From contig JBELML010000005.1 of NCBI GenBank assembly GCA_042095835.1, positions 1-64,000 on the forward strand: a stretch of DNA of 64,000 bases, read 5' to 3'. The DNA comes from DATFKA01 sp042095835. GTDB lineage: Bacteria > Bacteroidota > Bacteroidia > Chitinophagales > Saprospiraceae. Shown one piece after another: positions 54,956-64,000 of the stretch (positions are counted from its first letter, which is position 1; every line of letters starts with the position of its first letter). The translations under genes and the position numbers were made by a program. Under the pieces are notes generated by a model. The model was not told the origin of the DNA and did no database searches. It saw only the letters and a list, made by a program, of their open reading frames with translations.

Positions 54956-56083
54956 ATGAACACCCGTTATCCATTAAGTACTGCTTATTTTCTGGTTTTG
55001 TCTTTTTTTTGTGGCTTATTCATGTGGAGTTGTCTGGACCAGATCAGCTTTGATGTGCCAGAGGGTTTAGGTCAAGGACTTGTGGTACAGGCAAGTATGG
55101 TCAGAGGTAGACCCACCGTAGTAGAGGTGCAACTGAATAGACTTTTTAATTTTACTATTCCTAGTTTGAATCAAATCAATGCCGACCAGGTCTTTATTTG
55201 GGATGACGAGGAAAACGCTATTGAATTAAATAGGAGAGGAATTGGCTTTTATAGAGTCGAAATACCCGATAACCATCCAAGTTTTAAGATCGCGCATTTT
55301 AAAGAATATTACCTGCAGATTCTTTTTCCAGGTGGGGTAGAGGTCGTTTCCAATCCTGAACCCCTTTTGCCCGTACCTAAAGCCGACTCGGTTTCAACTC
55401 AAATAGAGATAGAAACCAAGCTTAATGAAGATAACGAAGAAGTAGACGATACCCTGGTGGCTTTTTATCTGCATACCCCTTTGCTCATTGAAGGGGTGGA
55501 GGAGCCGAGCCGATTTCGAATTGGAGCACAGCGAACCTATAAAATTACTGAGCGGCCACTTAGTGAGGCAGAATTGGACTATGGGTTTATCAGGCAGACT
55601 TGCTATATCACTACCGACGTAGAAGTCTTAAAGCCACAGACTTTTGATGGCTCTATTTTAGATGCGAGCTACCTGCTTAATTTTCCACTACCATCAGATC
55701 CTTTAAATCACTACTTTATAGAAGGCTATTATTACACAGCATTTTTAGAATCACTCAGTGAGGGAGCTTTCCGCCATTTTTCGGAATTAGAGCAAGCTGT
55801 AGAGCGAACGGGTAGTATGTTTGAAGCCACTGCGGGCAGGATTTTTTCCAATTTTACGAACCTGAGTGATCCTGATAATGCGATTAGTGGTTATTTTTAT
55901 GTAACCGAACGCTCTTTAGCACGCAAGTATATTCCACCAGCAACTTTAGTTGCTAATGATACCTTTTGCACGCGCAGCGTTTGGCAGGAGTGCCCAATGC
56001 CTCCCTGTTATCCATTGGTTTGTCTGGCCTGTGATGCCGAGGAGGGCGCGACCATCTTCCCACCGGAATGGTGGCAGGAGTAG
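54956..56083 (+). CDS. DUF4249 outer-membrane-associated lipoprotein
   Basis: 375 residues. Lipoprotein signal ending FFCGLFMWSC. The mature part is beta rich: FDVPEGLGQGLVVQASMVRG, VFIWDDEENAIELNR, ISGYFYVTERSL. This pattern and a Cys-rich end (CTRSVWQECPMPPCYPLVCL) match DUF4249, often near TonB-dependent receptors; none is visible here. Role unknown. Confidence 0.78.
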   Translation: MNTRYPLSTAYFLVLSFFCGLFMWSCLDQISFDVPEGLGQGLVVQASMVRGRPTVVEVQLNRLFNFTIPSLNQINADQVFIWDDEENAIELNRRGIGFYRVEIPDNHPSFKIAHFKEYYLQILFPGGVEVVSNPEPLLPVPKADSVSTQIEIETKLNEDNEEVDDTLVAFYLHTPLLIEGVEEPSRFRIGAQRTYKITERPLSEAELDYGFIRQTCYITTDVEVLKPQTFDGSILDASYLLNFPLPSDPLNHYFIEGYYYTAFLESLSEGAFRHFSELEQAVERTGSMFEATAGRIFSNFTNLSDPDNAISGYFYVTERSLARKYIPPATLVANDTFCTRSVWQECPMPPCYPLVCLACDAEEGATIFPPEWWQE

Positions 56084-56189
56084 TGTTAACAATTATTTAA
56101 TCTAGTGAAAGTGGTTGTACCTTGAAATAACTTTAGTTTTACAGATCGAATTTGATGACTAATAATTCGATCCATCAAACTAGAAAACA

Positions 56190-56876
56190 ATGGCAGATCC
56201 GATTAAAATTTTAGTGGTTGATGATGAACCAGATATCCTTGATATTCTCAGGTATACACTTGAGAAAGAAGGATATAAAGTATTTACGGCGGGAGATGGA
56301 AAAGAGGGGATTAAAGTAGCTGAAAAGGAAAAGCCGAATCTCATCATTTTAGACATTATGATGCCTAAAATGGATGGAGTAGAAGTATGTCGGAATTTAC
56401 GGGCTAAAAAAGCCTTTGATAAAACCATTATCACCTTTCTCACAGCGCGCGAAGAAGATTATTCGCAAATTGCCGCCTTAGAAGTTGGAGGGGATGATTA
56501 TATCACAAAACCTATCCGACCAAGGGTCTTTCTAACTAGAGTCAAAGCCTTGCTCCGTAGATATGATCGGACAGCTACGGATGCTGATGCAGAGGTTATT
56601 GAAGTTGGCGATTTGGTTATTGACAAGGAAAGAGTGAGTGTCATCAGAGGAGATGATGAAATTGAATTAGCCAAAAAAGAATTTGAGCTCTTATATCTAT
56701 TGGTTTCTAAGCCAGGTAAAGTTTTCTCGCGCGAGGAGATTTTCAATAAAGTATGGGGAACTGATGTGATTGTTGGTAATAGAACCATTGATGTACATAT
56801 CCGTAAGCTTAGAGAAAAAATTGGTGATCACTACATTAAAACCATTAAAGGGATAGGTTATAAATTTGAATTTTAA
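56190..56876 (+). CDS. OmpR/PhoB-type response regulator
   Basis: 228 residues. Receiver domain at 1-120: acidic pocket VVDDEPDI, phospho-Asp in LIILDIMMPKMDG, Thr in ITFLTAREED, Lys in DDYITKPIRP. Winged-helix DNA-binding domain at about 135-225 (EFELLYLLVSKPGKVFSREE, VGNRTIDVHIRKLREKIG). It overlaps the histidine kinase by one base (TAATG). The pair resembles PhoB/PhoR or RprY/RprX of Bacteroidota. Confidence 0.95.
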   Translation: MADPIKILVVDDEPDILDILRYTLEKEGYKVFTAGDGKEGIKVAEKEKPNLIILDIMMPKMDGVEVCRNLRAKKAFDKTIITFLTAREEDYSQIAALEVGGDDYITKPIRPRVFLTRVKALLRRYDRTATDADAEVIEVGDLVIDKERVSVIRGDDEIELAKKEFELLYLLVSKPGKVFSREEIFNKVWGTDVIVGNRTIDVHIRKLREKIGDHYIKTIKGIGYKFEF

Positions 56877-57928
56877 TGCTTAAAAATCCAACTCCTAGGC
56901 AAATTGCACTGCTTTCATCTAGTTGGATTATCGGTGGGGCAATTCTTTCTTTTCTTTTATTTTTTTTCCTGGAATCTAGAATAGAAAACCCGTTTGTGTA
57001 CGGTATGTTCTTTATCGCCACTTTTGCGATAACCTATTTCACCATTTTGTATTATCTCAAAAAGTATATTTACCGCAAGGTCAAATTAATTTACAAAACG
57101 ATTCACCAAGAAAAACTCAAACCAGAAGAAAAGAACAAATCTGTCGATATCAAGTCTGATTTCATTGGAGATGTAGAAAGAGAAGTAGCCGAATGGGCAG
57201 AAAATCAACGTCAGGAGCTGAATAAATACAAAACTTGGGCAGAGTACAGGCGTAATTTTGTAGGCGACATTTCCCACGAACTAAAAACACCAATTTTTAA
57301 TATCCAAGGATATATTGAGTCTCTGATTGATGGTGGATTGGAAGATGAAGCGGTGAATATGCGCTTCTTGAAACGCGCCTCCACCAATGTAGATCGCTTA
57401 CAAACCATTGTCCAGGATTTAGAAGCTATTTCACGTCTAGAATCAGGCGAAGTCGTTCTAGAATTACAAGTATTTGATATCAAGGATTTGACAACGGAGG
57501 TTTTCCAAGATTTGGAAATGAAAGCTATCGCCAACAACGTTAAATTGTTTTTCAAAGATGGCGCATCTAGCGGTTTCAAAGTGAGAGCAGACCGAGAGCG
57601 TGTCAGGCAAGTACTCACCAACTTAATTGCCAACTCTGTCAAATATGGCAAAGACGGCGGAACCACCAAAGTTGGTTTCTACGATATGGACAAAAATATA
57701 CTCGTCGAAGTAGCAGATAACGGTATTGGCATTCCTAAGGAGCACCTTAATCATGTCTTCGACAGATTCTATAGAGTAGATAAAAGTAGATCGAGAGACC
57801 GCGGAGGCTCTGGCCTGGGGCTATCGATCGTTAAACACATCATCGAGAGCCATCAGCAAACGATCAATGTAAGAAGTACTCCTAACTTGGGATCTACCTT
57901 CGGCTTTACACTTGAAAAGACAGGATAA
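56876..57928 (+). CDS. Membrane sensor histidine kinase
   Basis: 350 residues. Two membrane helices (SSWIIGGAILSFLLFFFLE; YGMFFIATFAITYFTILYYL) are only a few residues apart, so it lacks a large outer sensor. HisKA with the phospho-acceptor His in FVGDISHELKTPIFNIQGYI; HATPase with N box NLIANSVKYG, G1 VADNGIGIP and G2 SGLGLSIVKHI. PhoR-like partner of the upstream regulator. It is followed by a terminator. Confidence 0.94.
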   Translation: MLKNPTPRQIALLSSSWIIGGAILSFLLFFFLESRIENPFVYGMFFIATFAITYFTILYYLKKYIYRKVKLIYKTIHQEKLKPEEKNKSVDIKSDFIGDVEREVAEWAENQRQELNKYKTWAEYRRNFVGDISHELKTPIFNIQGYIESLIDGGLEDEAVNMRFLKRASTNVDRLQTIVQDLEAISRLESGEVVLELQVFDIKDLTTEVFQDLEMKAIANNVKLFFKDGASSGFKVRADRERVRQVLTNLIANSVKYGKDGGTTKVGFYDMDKNILVEVADNGIGIPKEHLNHVFDRFYRVDKSRSRDRGGSGLGLSIVKHIIESHQQTINVRSTPNLGSTFGFTLEKTG

Positions 57929-57929
57929 T

Positions 57930-57956
57930 ACTGACGAAAATTGGTTTTCCGTCAGT
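57930..57956. terminator. Hairpin between convergent kinase and LOG genes
   Basis: ACTGACGAAAA (57930-57940) pairs with TTTTCCGTCAGT (57945-57956) with a single bulged C. It lies directly at the kinase stop and 13 bases from the LOG gene stop on the other strand. Likely a bidirectional terminator. Confidence 0.75.
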
Positions 57957-57968
57957 ACACCAGTAAAA

Positions 57969-58685
57969 CTACAATGCGTAGTTCGGCTCTAAAAGTCCTG
58001 CTTTTTTCTCATAAAACTCTTTGATAATCCGTATGGCTTCTTCAGGTTCATCAACGATAGGCATCAAATCCAAGTCTTTTTCACTGATATTGCCTTCACC
58101 AAGCATAGTGTTTTGAATCCAATCTTTGAGCCCACTCCAGAAGGAGGTGCCAATCAGAATAATTGGAATGGGTTTGATCTTTTTGGTTTGAACCAAGGTA
58201 AGTACCTCAAATAATTCATCCATCGTACCCAATCCGCCAGGTAAAACAATGAAAGCTTGTGCAAATTTAACAAAGACTACCTTTCGTACGAAGAAATACC
58301 TAAAGTCTATACTCTTATCGATGTCGACATATTGATTGGCGCCTGCCTCAAAAGGAAGTTCGATGTTGAGGCCTACAGATTTTCCACGGTATAAAGAGGC
58401 GCCCTTGTTTCCGGCCTCCATGATTCCTGGGCCACCGCCAGTAATGACCCCAAAACCTTCCAAGGTGAGGAGTCGGGCTATTTCAACTGCTTTTAAATAA
58501 TAGGGATGGTCAGGTTTTGTTCTGGCAGAACCAAAAATGGAGACACAAGGGCCAATTTTGTGCATGGTTTCAAAGCCTTCCACAAATTCGGAGATAACTT
58601 TGAACATGGTCCAGGCACTCTCACTAATATTGGGTTGGGTCCATTCAAGCATAGGATGCGTAGATTCGCTCTTCGGGTTGTTCAT
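57969..58685 (-). CDS. LOG/TIGR00730-family Rossmann-fold nucleoside 5'-monophosphate phosphoribohydrolase
   Basis: 238 residues, no signal. SIFGSARTKPDHPYY, VITGGGPGIMEAGNKGA and the family signature LPGGLGTMDELFEVLTLVQ with catalytic Glu are clear. Family members hydrolyse the N-glycosidic bond of purine or cytokinin nucleoside monophosphates. The longer N-terminus and KKIKPIPIILIGTSFWSGL suit the bacterial type II LOG group. Confidence 0.9.
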   Translation of the reverse strand: MNNPKSESTHPMLEWTQPNISESAWTMFKVISEFVEGFETMHKIGPCVSIFGSARTKPDHPYYLKAVEIARLLTLEGFGVITGGGPGIMEAGNKGASLYRGKSVGLNIELPFEAGANQYVDIDKSIDFRYFFVRKVVFVKFAQAFIVLPGGLGTMDELFEVLTLVQTKKIKPIPIILIGTSFWSGLKDWIQNTMLGEGNISEKDLDLMPIVDEPEEAIRIIKEFYEKKAGLLEPNYAL

Positions 58686-58738
58686 TTATTTAGAATTAGA
58701 GCGGCTAAAATACAAAACCTAGGTAGAAAATCACTATT

Positions 58739-60019
58739 CTAGGAAGCTGCCTTCTGTCTTCTGGCAAAATGATGATCAATTAAATCATGCAAGTCGTTCG
58801 CACTATCGAATTGATTCAGCAAATGTTGGAGTTGCTGCTCTTTAGAGGCACTATTAGGTAGCACGTCTTTCTGAACGTTAGCGGCGGTGACCACCTGGTC
58901 ACTCAAGATTAAGAGCCGCTCTACGACGTTGCGCAATTCGCGAATGTTGCCACTCCAGTTAAGCGTTTGAAGCTTTTGGATAGCCTCCTCTTCAAAACGT
59001 TTGGGGGGCACACCATACTCCTTACAGATCATTTTGTTGAAATGCTGAATCAACTGCGGAATATCTTCTCGGCGGTCATTCAATGCGGGCACATCGATAA
59101 TGATTACCGCCAATCGATGGTATAAATCTTCTCTGAATTTACCCTCGGCAATAGCTTGTCTCAAATCTTTGTTGGTAGCTGCAATGACACGTACATCTAC
59201 CTTGATTTCTTTGTCACCACCAACTCTGGCTATTTTATTTTCTTGTAAAGCACGAAGTACTTTCGCTTGTGCAGAAAGGCTCATATCGCCTATTTCATCC
59301 AGGAATAAGGTACCGCCATTGGCTTGCTCGAACTTGCCGATACGTTGTTTATGAGCAGACGTAAAGGCGCCTTTTTCGTGGCCAAATAGCTCACTTTCAA
59401 TAAGCTCAGACGGAATGGCAGCACAGTTGACTTCTACAATAGGATTAGGGCTGCGGTGACTTTTTTCATGCAACCATCTGGCTACCAGTTCTTTACCAGT
59501 ACCGTTGGGGCCGGTGACCAGTACTCTTGCATCCGTTGGTGCAACACGTTCAATCGTTTGTTTGATATACTCAATCGAATCAGATTGACCAATGATTTTC
59601 TGAACTTTGCTTTTGGCTACCTTTCTTTTAAGGACTTTGGCTTCTGTAACCAGACTAGACTTATCCATTGCATTTCGAATGGTAATGAGTAGCCTATTAA
59701 GGTCTGGTGGTTTACTGATAAAGTCAAATGCACCTTTGCGTACAGCTTCAACAGCAGTCTCAATGGTGCCATGCCCCGAAATCATAATAACGGGTATATC
59801 GGGCACCAAAATTTGCAAACGCTCTAAGGTGTCCATGCCATCCATTTTAGGCATCTTAATATCTAAAAGGATGATATCGTAATCTGATTTTTTGACTTTG
59901 GAAAGGGCATCAAGGCCATCAGATGCTTCATCGACCTGATACTTTTCAAACTCTAGAATTTCACGGAGGGTGCGACGAATACTGTTTTCGTCATCAATAA
60001 TTAGTACTTTTTTTGCCAT
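58739..60019 (-). CDS. NtrC-like response regulator with AAA+ domain (GAFTSA variant)
   Basis: 426 residues. Receiver at 1-120 with phospho-Asp in IILLDIKMPKMDG. AAA+ domain at about 140-370: Walker A VTGPNGTGKELVA, the loop FGHEKGAFTSAHKQRIG, Walker B GGTLFLDEIGD and the sensor Arg region. In true sigma-54 activators the loop reads GAFTGA; here Gly is Ser. The C-terminal 50 residues lack a recognisable Fis helix-turn-helix. It may be a signalling AAA+ protein that does not open sigma-54 promoters. Single gene. Confidence 0.9.
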   Translation of the reverse strand: MAKKVLIIDDENSIRRTLREILEFEKYQVDEASDGLDALSKVKKSDYDIILLDIKMPKMDGMDTLERLQILVPDIPVIMISGHGTIETAVEAVRKGAFDFISKPPDLNRLLITIRNAMDKSSLVTEAKVLKRKVAKSKVQKIIGQSDSIEYIKQTIERVAPTDARVLVTGPNGTGKELVARWLHEKSHRSPNPIVEVNCAAIPSELIESELFGHEKGAFTSAHKQRIGKFEQANGGTLFLDEIGDMSLSAQAKVLRALQENKIARVGGDKEIKVDVRVIAATNKDLRQAIAEGKFREDLYHRLAVIIIDVPALNDRREDIPQLIQHFNKMICKEYGVPPKRFEEEAIQKLQTLNWSGNIRELRNVVERLLILSDQVVTAANVQKDVLPNSASKEQQLQHLLNQFDSANDLHDLIDHHFARRQKAAS

Positions 60020-60139
60020 AACGCTCGGTTAATGGGAAGAAATATAGTCATTTACGCATAGATGATTTTTCTATGCCAGTGTTATGAGTAAGCTACGCAA
60101 GTTTTCTTTATTTGTTGCACATATAGACAAGGTTTTAAT

Positions 60140-62713
60140 TTATGGTTTTAATATTTTCTTACTGGTGACTCCTTTTTTGGTTCGTATTTGTAATAAATAA
60201 ATGCCAGCGGGAAGGCTGGAAAAATCAATTTGATTCTGTCCAAATTGTAATTGACCATTCTGTAGGGCCTGCCCATTTGCATTTGTAAGCAGGTATTGTC
60301 CTTCGGATTCTCCTAAATTGATGGCCAATTGATCCTGTACTGGGTTAGGGAATAAATCGACCTCCATAGAGGCTTGTTTGGCCTCTTTTGTGGAGGTCAA
60401 TAAAGTACCTGTAATATGTAAATCCCAAATGCCCCGCCCATAAGTACCAAATCTGACCATATCATTTTGGGGGACATATTCAACCGACCAATAGGTTTGG
60501 ACAGGATTGCAGCCATTGTGTAATGGATACCACTTCTGCTCCCGCATGACAAAGACATAGGGGCCCGCTTCAGTCGCCGCGAATAATAATGTTTCTTCCT
60601 CATTAAAGGCCAAATCATAGACCAAAGTTGAAGGCAGCCCTTCGTTCAGGTCGATAAAGTTTTGTCCACCATCTTCCGAGAAAAAAACAGCTGGGTTGGA
60701 ATATCCACTTCCTCCTAAATAAACATGCTGTGGATTGTATTTCGAAACTTCGATTGTTTGCCCATAAAGATAATTGCCTCTTGGAAGGAAATTAAGGGTC
60801 TGAGACCAGCTTTTACCAGCATCATGAGAGTAGAAAAAACGGCCATTGGTGGTAGCCAGGTACCAGTAATTGGGATCATTGGGTGGTAGAGCTATCGCGC
60901 TAATCGTACCATCAATAGCCTCGAATAGGAAATCTGGATTTTGTTGGGTAGCTTCAATCTCGCCAGCACCATCATACTCCATACGTATGAGATAGGAGCC
61001 ACCTCCGCCCGTTACATTCCCTCCAGCCATATATACGGCATTATCTTCAGGGTAAGGACTGGCCTGAATAGGGGCCAACCATACCGTCTCGTCCTGGGAT
61101 TCTAGATCATAGGTGGCTACGACTTGCCCGAAATTGGTGTCATCGACATAATAGACGCCTCCTCCTGGATAAGACGCCCACAAATGCGCTCCTTGATTAG
61201 TGAATTGTAGATGTCCATAGTCTCCTGAAATAGTTTGCTGGAAATTTTGGAAATCATTGCCTCTAAAAGGAGTATTGCTTTTTTGTAATCCTTGGTCTTG
61301 CGATCCAGTATAGACGATTTCTGGGTTGATTGGATGGGTTCGTACACTGTAGTATTGACTTACGAGTAAATCACTTCTACCGATATTCTCAAAGGTTTGC
61401 AATCCATCATAGCTGATACTGATTCCACCATGATTACTCACTAAATAAAAGGGTAGGTCTTCGGCTGTAGAGAAGGCTTGAATATCCATAATGTCGGCGT
61501 GCAGCGCGCCATTAATGTCCTGGTAATAGTCCCACCAATCATTGATCTTTTCCCAGGATTCTCCTCTATCTATACTTCGATAAGCTTCTACTTCGCCAAA
61601 AAACAGCTGGTTGGGGTAGAGCTCAGAATGATAAAAAGTAGATTCCCAGGGTGTCTGAGGCATTGTCCCAATTTCTTGCCAGGAGGTAAATTCGCTGTTG
61701 CTGAGATAAAGGTTTGGTGAAGCTCCTCCTTGTTCTTTTTTATAATAATAAAGTTGAGGCCCTTGATCTCCAAACATGATTTGCACATCTAGCGGATTAA
61801 TTCCTGCTTTGAAGTTAGTAGTAGGGTTGATCAAATCAATGGTTCCTTCTTCAAAATTGATCGAATAGACAAGCAATAAACTAGAGCTAGGGTCTTTTCG
61901 CAACAATAGGATTTGATCTGTATTGGGTACGGCTACTAAATCGAATTCATCTACATCAAAAGAGTTAAAGCTGTGGATTGGACGCAATGTTTGACCTCTA
62001 TCTGTAGAAATAAGGACTTGTAGATTATCCCAATAACTCCCTTTTCCTAGGAAAGCTACATAATCCGATCCACCCTCGCTGATCGTAGGATGGGCAAAGT
62101 AATGATCAGACCCGCGTTCGTAAAAACTGCTCTGGCTGGTTTGCCAATCCAATCCTCCGTTATCAGAGTAATGGAGCTTTTTCTCGGTAAAAGCAAGTAG
62201 CCTGAATTGCCTACCAAAACGAATGCGCTTTAAGAGACCACGGTCAAACCTTCGATCTTGATTGATGACTTGCCAATCGTTTTGGGTTCTTGATCTTTTC
62301 CAGATGCTGCCACCTGCGGACAAAACCCAAATCTCATCTCTTTCTTGAAAGTAGTCGATATCTAGAATACTGCCTGCCAAATTCTTGCTGCCGACCTCTT
62401 GCCAGTAGGCCCGGATTAGGCCGTCGGCAAACTCATTTTCTTCTCCACAGGTCTGCCTAAGTTGACTAGAGCGAAGCATTGTACGCAAATGGTGTTGATT
62501 TTCAGCCTCTATACTTTTCCAGGAAACGTTGGGCGCAGATTTATGCATGGCTGCCATCCACTTTGCTCGATTGATCTGATTTTCTTGATCTTCAGTTTGG
62601 CTTTTTCCGGTGGGTTGAGGGAAAGCTGTTAAGTCTTCAAAGTAGGGTGGACTTTGAAGACTTAAAAAGATAACAGTTAAAAGTAGAAAACGATGTTGTT
62701 GTAGTGATCTCAT
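60140..62713 (-). CDS. Large T9SS-exported beta-propeller (BNR/VPS10-like) protein
   Basis: 857 residues. A signal-type N-terminus (HRFLLLTVIFLSLQSPPYFE), then repeats with Asp-box S-x-D-x-G-x-x-W patterns: YSDNGGLDWQTS, STDRGQTLRP, RSIDRGESWEKI, FYSHDAGKSWSQT, FSEDGGQNFIDL. These form the sialidase/sortilin-type propeller. It ends with a T9SS type A sorting domain (VDLFPNPVQDQLAINLGESE to SKKILKP). A surface or secreted ligand-binding role is likely; a glycosidase active site is not visible. Confidence 0.88.
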   Translation of the reverse strand: MRSLQQHRFLLLTVIFLSLQSPPYFEDLTAFPQPTGKSQTEDQENQINRAKWMAAMHKSAPNVSWKSIEAENQHHLRTMLRSSQLRQTCGEENEFADGLIRAYWQEVGSKNLAGSILDIDYFQERDEIWVLSAGGSIWKRSRTQNDWQVINQDRRFDRGLLKRIRFGRQFRLLAFTEKKLHYSDNGGLDWQTSQSSFYERGSDHYFAHPTISEGGSDYVAFLGKGSYWDNLQVLISTDRGQTLRPIHSFNSFDVDEFDLVAVPNTDQILLLRKDPSSSLLLVYSINFEEGTIDLINPTTNFKAGINPLDVQIMFGDQGPQLYYYKKEQGGASPNLYLSNSEFTSWQEIGTMPQTPWESTFYHSELYPNQLFFGEVEAYRSIDRGESWEKINDWWDYYQDINGALHADIMDIQAFSTAEDLPFYLVSNHGGISISYDGLQTFENIGRSDLLVSQYYSVRTHPINPEIVYTGSQDQGLQKSNTPFRGNDFQNFQQTISGDYGHLQFTNQGAHLWASYPGGGVYYVDDTNFGQVVATYDLESQDETVWLAPIQASPYPEDNAVYMAGGNVTGGGGSYLIRMEYDGAGEIEATQQNPDFLFEAIDGTISAIALPPNDPNYWYLATTNGRFFYSHDAGKSWSQTLNFLPRGNYLYGQTIEVSKYNPQHVYLGGSGYSNPAVFFSEDGGQNFIDLNEGLPSTLVYDLAFNEEETLLFAATEAGPYVFVMREQKWYPLHNGCNPVQTYWSVEYVPQNDMVRFGTYGRGIWDLHITGTLLTSTKEAKQASMEVDLFPNPVQDQLAINLGESEGQYLLTNANGQALQNGQLQFGQNQIDFSSLPAGIYLLQIRTKKGVTSKKILKP

Positions 62714-62774
62714 AGGCTAGTTGTTCTTCCTATTACGAGCTAAGCTACAACAAATTTGTTATTTCTGAATTAGA

Positions 62775-63074
62775 TTAATTGGAATTACTGTTTTCTAAAA
62801 GGCGATATTCTCTTTTTAATTCCTGGTATTCCAAATTTAATTTTCTAATTGAGTCTCTTAGTGCTTGATTCTCTTGTTGTAGGGCGTTTTTGCTCGTAGG
62901 TGTCGTTACGCTGATCTCGGTTTTTTCCTTATTGCTATCTCCTCCAAAGAGGCTATTAATGCCTTCTTCACCTTGGTTAATATAGGTGGCTGTAAGAAAG
63001 GCTATAGGAATCAGGAAAAGCATTACGATGAAAAAACGAGCAAAACCAGTAAGTTTATATTTCTTTCTAGCCAT
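62775..63074 (-). CDS. Small membrane protein with coiled coil
   Basis: 99 residues. A basic start (MARKKYKLTGFARF), one membrane helix (FIVMLFLIPIAFLTATYI), a linker and a heptad-rich coiled coil (NQALRDSIRKLNLEYQELKR). No enzyme features. It could be a scaffold or divisome-type partner, similar in form to FtsB/FtsL but too little to say. Confidence 0.65.
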   Translation of the reverse strand: MARKKYKLTGFARFFIVMLFLIPIAFLTATYINQGEEGINSLFGGDSNKEKTEISVTTPTSKNALQQENQALRDSIRKLNLEYQELKREYRLLENSNSN

Positions 63075-63174
63075 TGATTTCTAATTTTTAAACAAGATAC
63101 CGACTTCCAAGCTTTTTCGCCCAGAAAATCTACTTACTGCCTCTTTTTTGCGATTGGAGGAAGCAGAGATCATT

Positions 63175-64000
63175 CTAGAATACTTTTTCGTAAAGCTCTA
63201 ATCCTCTCTGAGTAGGGGATCGATCTTCAAGAATTTCAAAAACATTGGTTTTGATCGTATGGGCAATATTACCAGTTGGTAGGTCATTACAATCTAAACC
63301 AAAAGGGTCTTCAATTTCTTGTCCCATTAATTCTACACCAATTAAAGCAAAGAAAAAGAGGGCCGTTATCAATACCGACCAAAGGTGAAGCTCAGAAGTC
63401 AATACAATCGGGAGCATGATTCCATAAACGGTAATGAATATTTTTAGAAAAACCGCATAAGAAAAAGGGATGGGCGTCTTCTTGATCCGCTCACAAGCAC
63501 CTAATATATCCAGCAAGGATTGATGTTGGGCTTTGATATTGATATAATCGCCCTCGTTGATCTCTCCATCTCTGTGAGCTTGCGCCAAGCGATCAAATAG
63601 CTGCATTGCAATATGATTGGGAATATGACCTTTGGCCTCGTAGATATTGATCTCTTCTTCTGTGAGATAGATCAGTTTGTCGATGTGTGTGCCTTCTCGA
63701 AGGTGCTCCACTAAGGCCAAACAAAAATTAGAAATGTGTTTGCCAAAGTATCGCCTGACCACCGCATTGTCTTTCGGAAACATGGTATGCACATAGATGG
63801 CAAAATTGCGGGTATTGTTGACCAGAGCGCCCCATTGTTTACGGGCTTCCCACCACCTGTCATAAGCTGAATTGGTACGGAATACCAAAAGGATACTCAA
63901 GATGACTCCTAATAAAGAGAATACCGAGGCATTTACAGGAATAAACCTTCCCCATTCAAAATAATCGATAGAGACACTGACTATAGTAGCATAAATAGAA
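63175..64000 (-). CDS. Bestrophin-family channel protein, 5' end outside window
   Basis: The frame is open across the right window edge. An in-frame TTG at 63900 is an internal codon, not the start, because the upstream sequence continues in frame (IDYFEWGRFIPVNASVFSLL). About 275 residues are seen: SILLVFRTNSAYDRWWEARK, the bestrophin/UPF0187 signature, then helices with VFLKIFITVYGIMLPIVLTS and LELYEKVF at the end. Family members are anion or cation channels of five subunits. The N-terminal part is missing. Confidence 0.88.
   Translation of the reverse strand, partial: SIYATIVSVSIDYFEWGRFIPVNASVFSLLGVILSILLVFRTNSAYDRWWEARKQWGALVNNTRNFAIYVHTMFPKDNAVVRRYFGKHISNFCLALVEHLREGTHIDKLIYLTEEEINIYEAKGHIPNHIAMQLFDRLAQAHRDGEINEGDYINIKAQHQSLLDILGACERIKKTPIPFSYAVFLKIFITVYGIMLPIVLTSELHLWSVLITALFFFALIGVELMGQEIEDPFGLDCNDLPTGNIAHTIKTNVFEILEDRSPTQRGLELYEKVF

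Noticed and set aside
60056..60076. Short hairpin GCATAGA/TCTATGC between the AAA+ regulator and propeller genes
   Set aside because: Only seven pairs and no T-run; too weak to call a terminator.

Overview
The window is a chromosomal stretch from a member of the Bacteroidota, most likely a Saprospiraceae-like marine or gliding bacterium. Evidence: several C-terminal type IX secretion (T9SS) sorting domains (7861-8571, 38180-41251, 60140-62713), a gliding-motility-type T9SS type B C-terminus on a 2183-residue adhesin (45299-51850), the Bacteroidota-specific families DUF4296 and DUF4249, a TTG-N20-TAnnTTTG promoter in front of blaI, and AT-leaning base use. It is draft sequence: a run of exactly 100 N at 5417-5516 cuts the ends of two converging genes.

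Layout. 1-835: two decayed or broken accessory genes, one with an in-frame TAG and one with a probable frameshift. 853-2224: ECF sigma / anti-sigma / periplasmic sensor operon. 2352-7648: S8 protease, glycerophosphodiester phosphodiesterase lipoprotein, gap, RecQ. 7861-10725: two exported proteins, one an acidic beta-solenoid-like protein with an unusual non-T9SS hydrophobic tail. 11108-13969: FabH, malate dehydrogenase and a helix-hairpin-helix protein. 14040-14280: short direct and tandem repeats.

14288-29138 is the standout region: ECF sigma factor and anti-sigma factor, two paralogous exported HExxH-TPR metallopeptidase-like proteins, two caspase-like proteases (one with TPRs, one with a WD40 propeller), two FecR-like/TPR secreted proteins and a CHASE2 membrane sensor. 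Strand layout, tight spacing and paralogy suggest one envelope sensing and proteolytic system. I propose it as the candidate undescribed system.

29241-36262: serine hydrolase, rhodanese, SGNH hydrolase and an ilvD-ilvB-ilvN operon. 36635-43183: GNAT enzyme, then a BlaI/BlaR1 pair. This BlaR1 homologue carries about six TonB-plug-like repeats and a T9SS-like tail, and two palindromic BlaI-like operators sit on its promoter. A 27-residue membrane peptide, a small membrane protein and a cupin follow. 43262-52302: exported GH13 amylase/cyclomaltodextrinase, the giant adhesin and a small secreted protein. 52596-64000: lipoproteins (including DUF4296 and DUF4249 members), SDR, SixA-like phosphatase, a PhoB/PhoR-like two-component pair, a LOG-family protein, an NtrC-like regulator with GAFTSA instead of GAFTGA, a large T9SS-exported beta-propeller protein, a small coiled-coil membrane protein and a partial bestrophin-like channel. 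I saw no tRNA, rRNA, CRISPR array or intact insertion sequence. All family calls are from reading motifs by eye.
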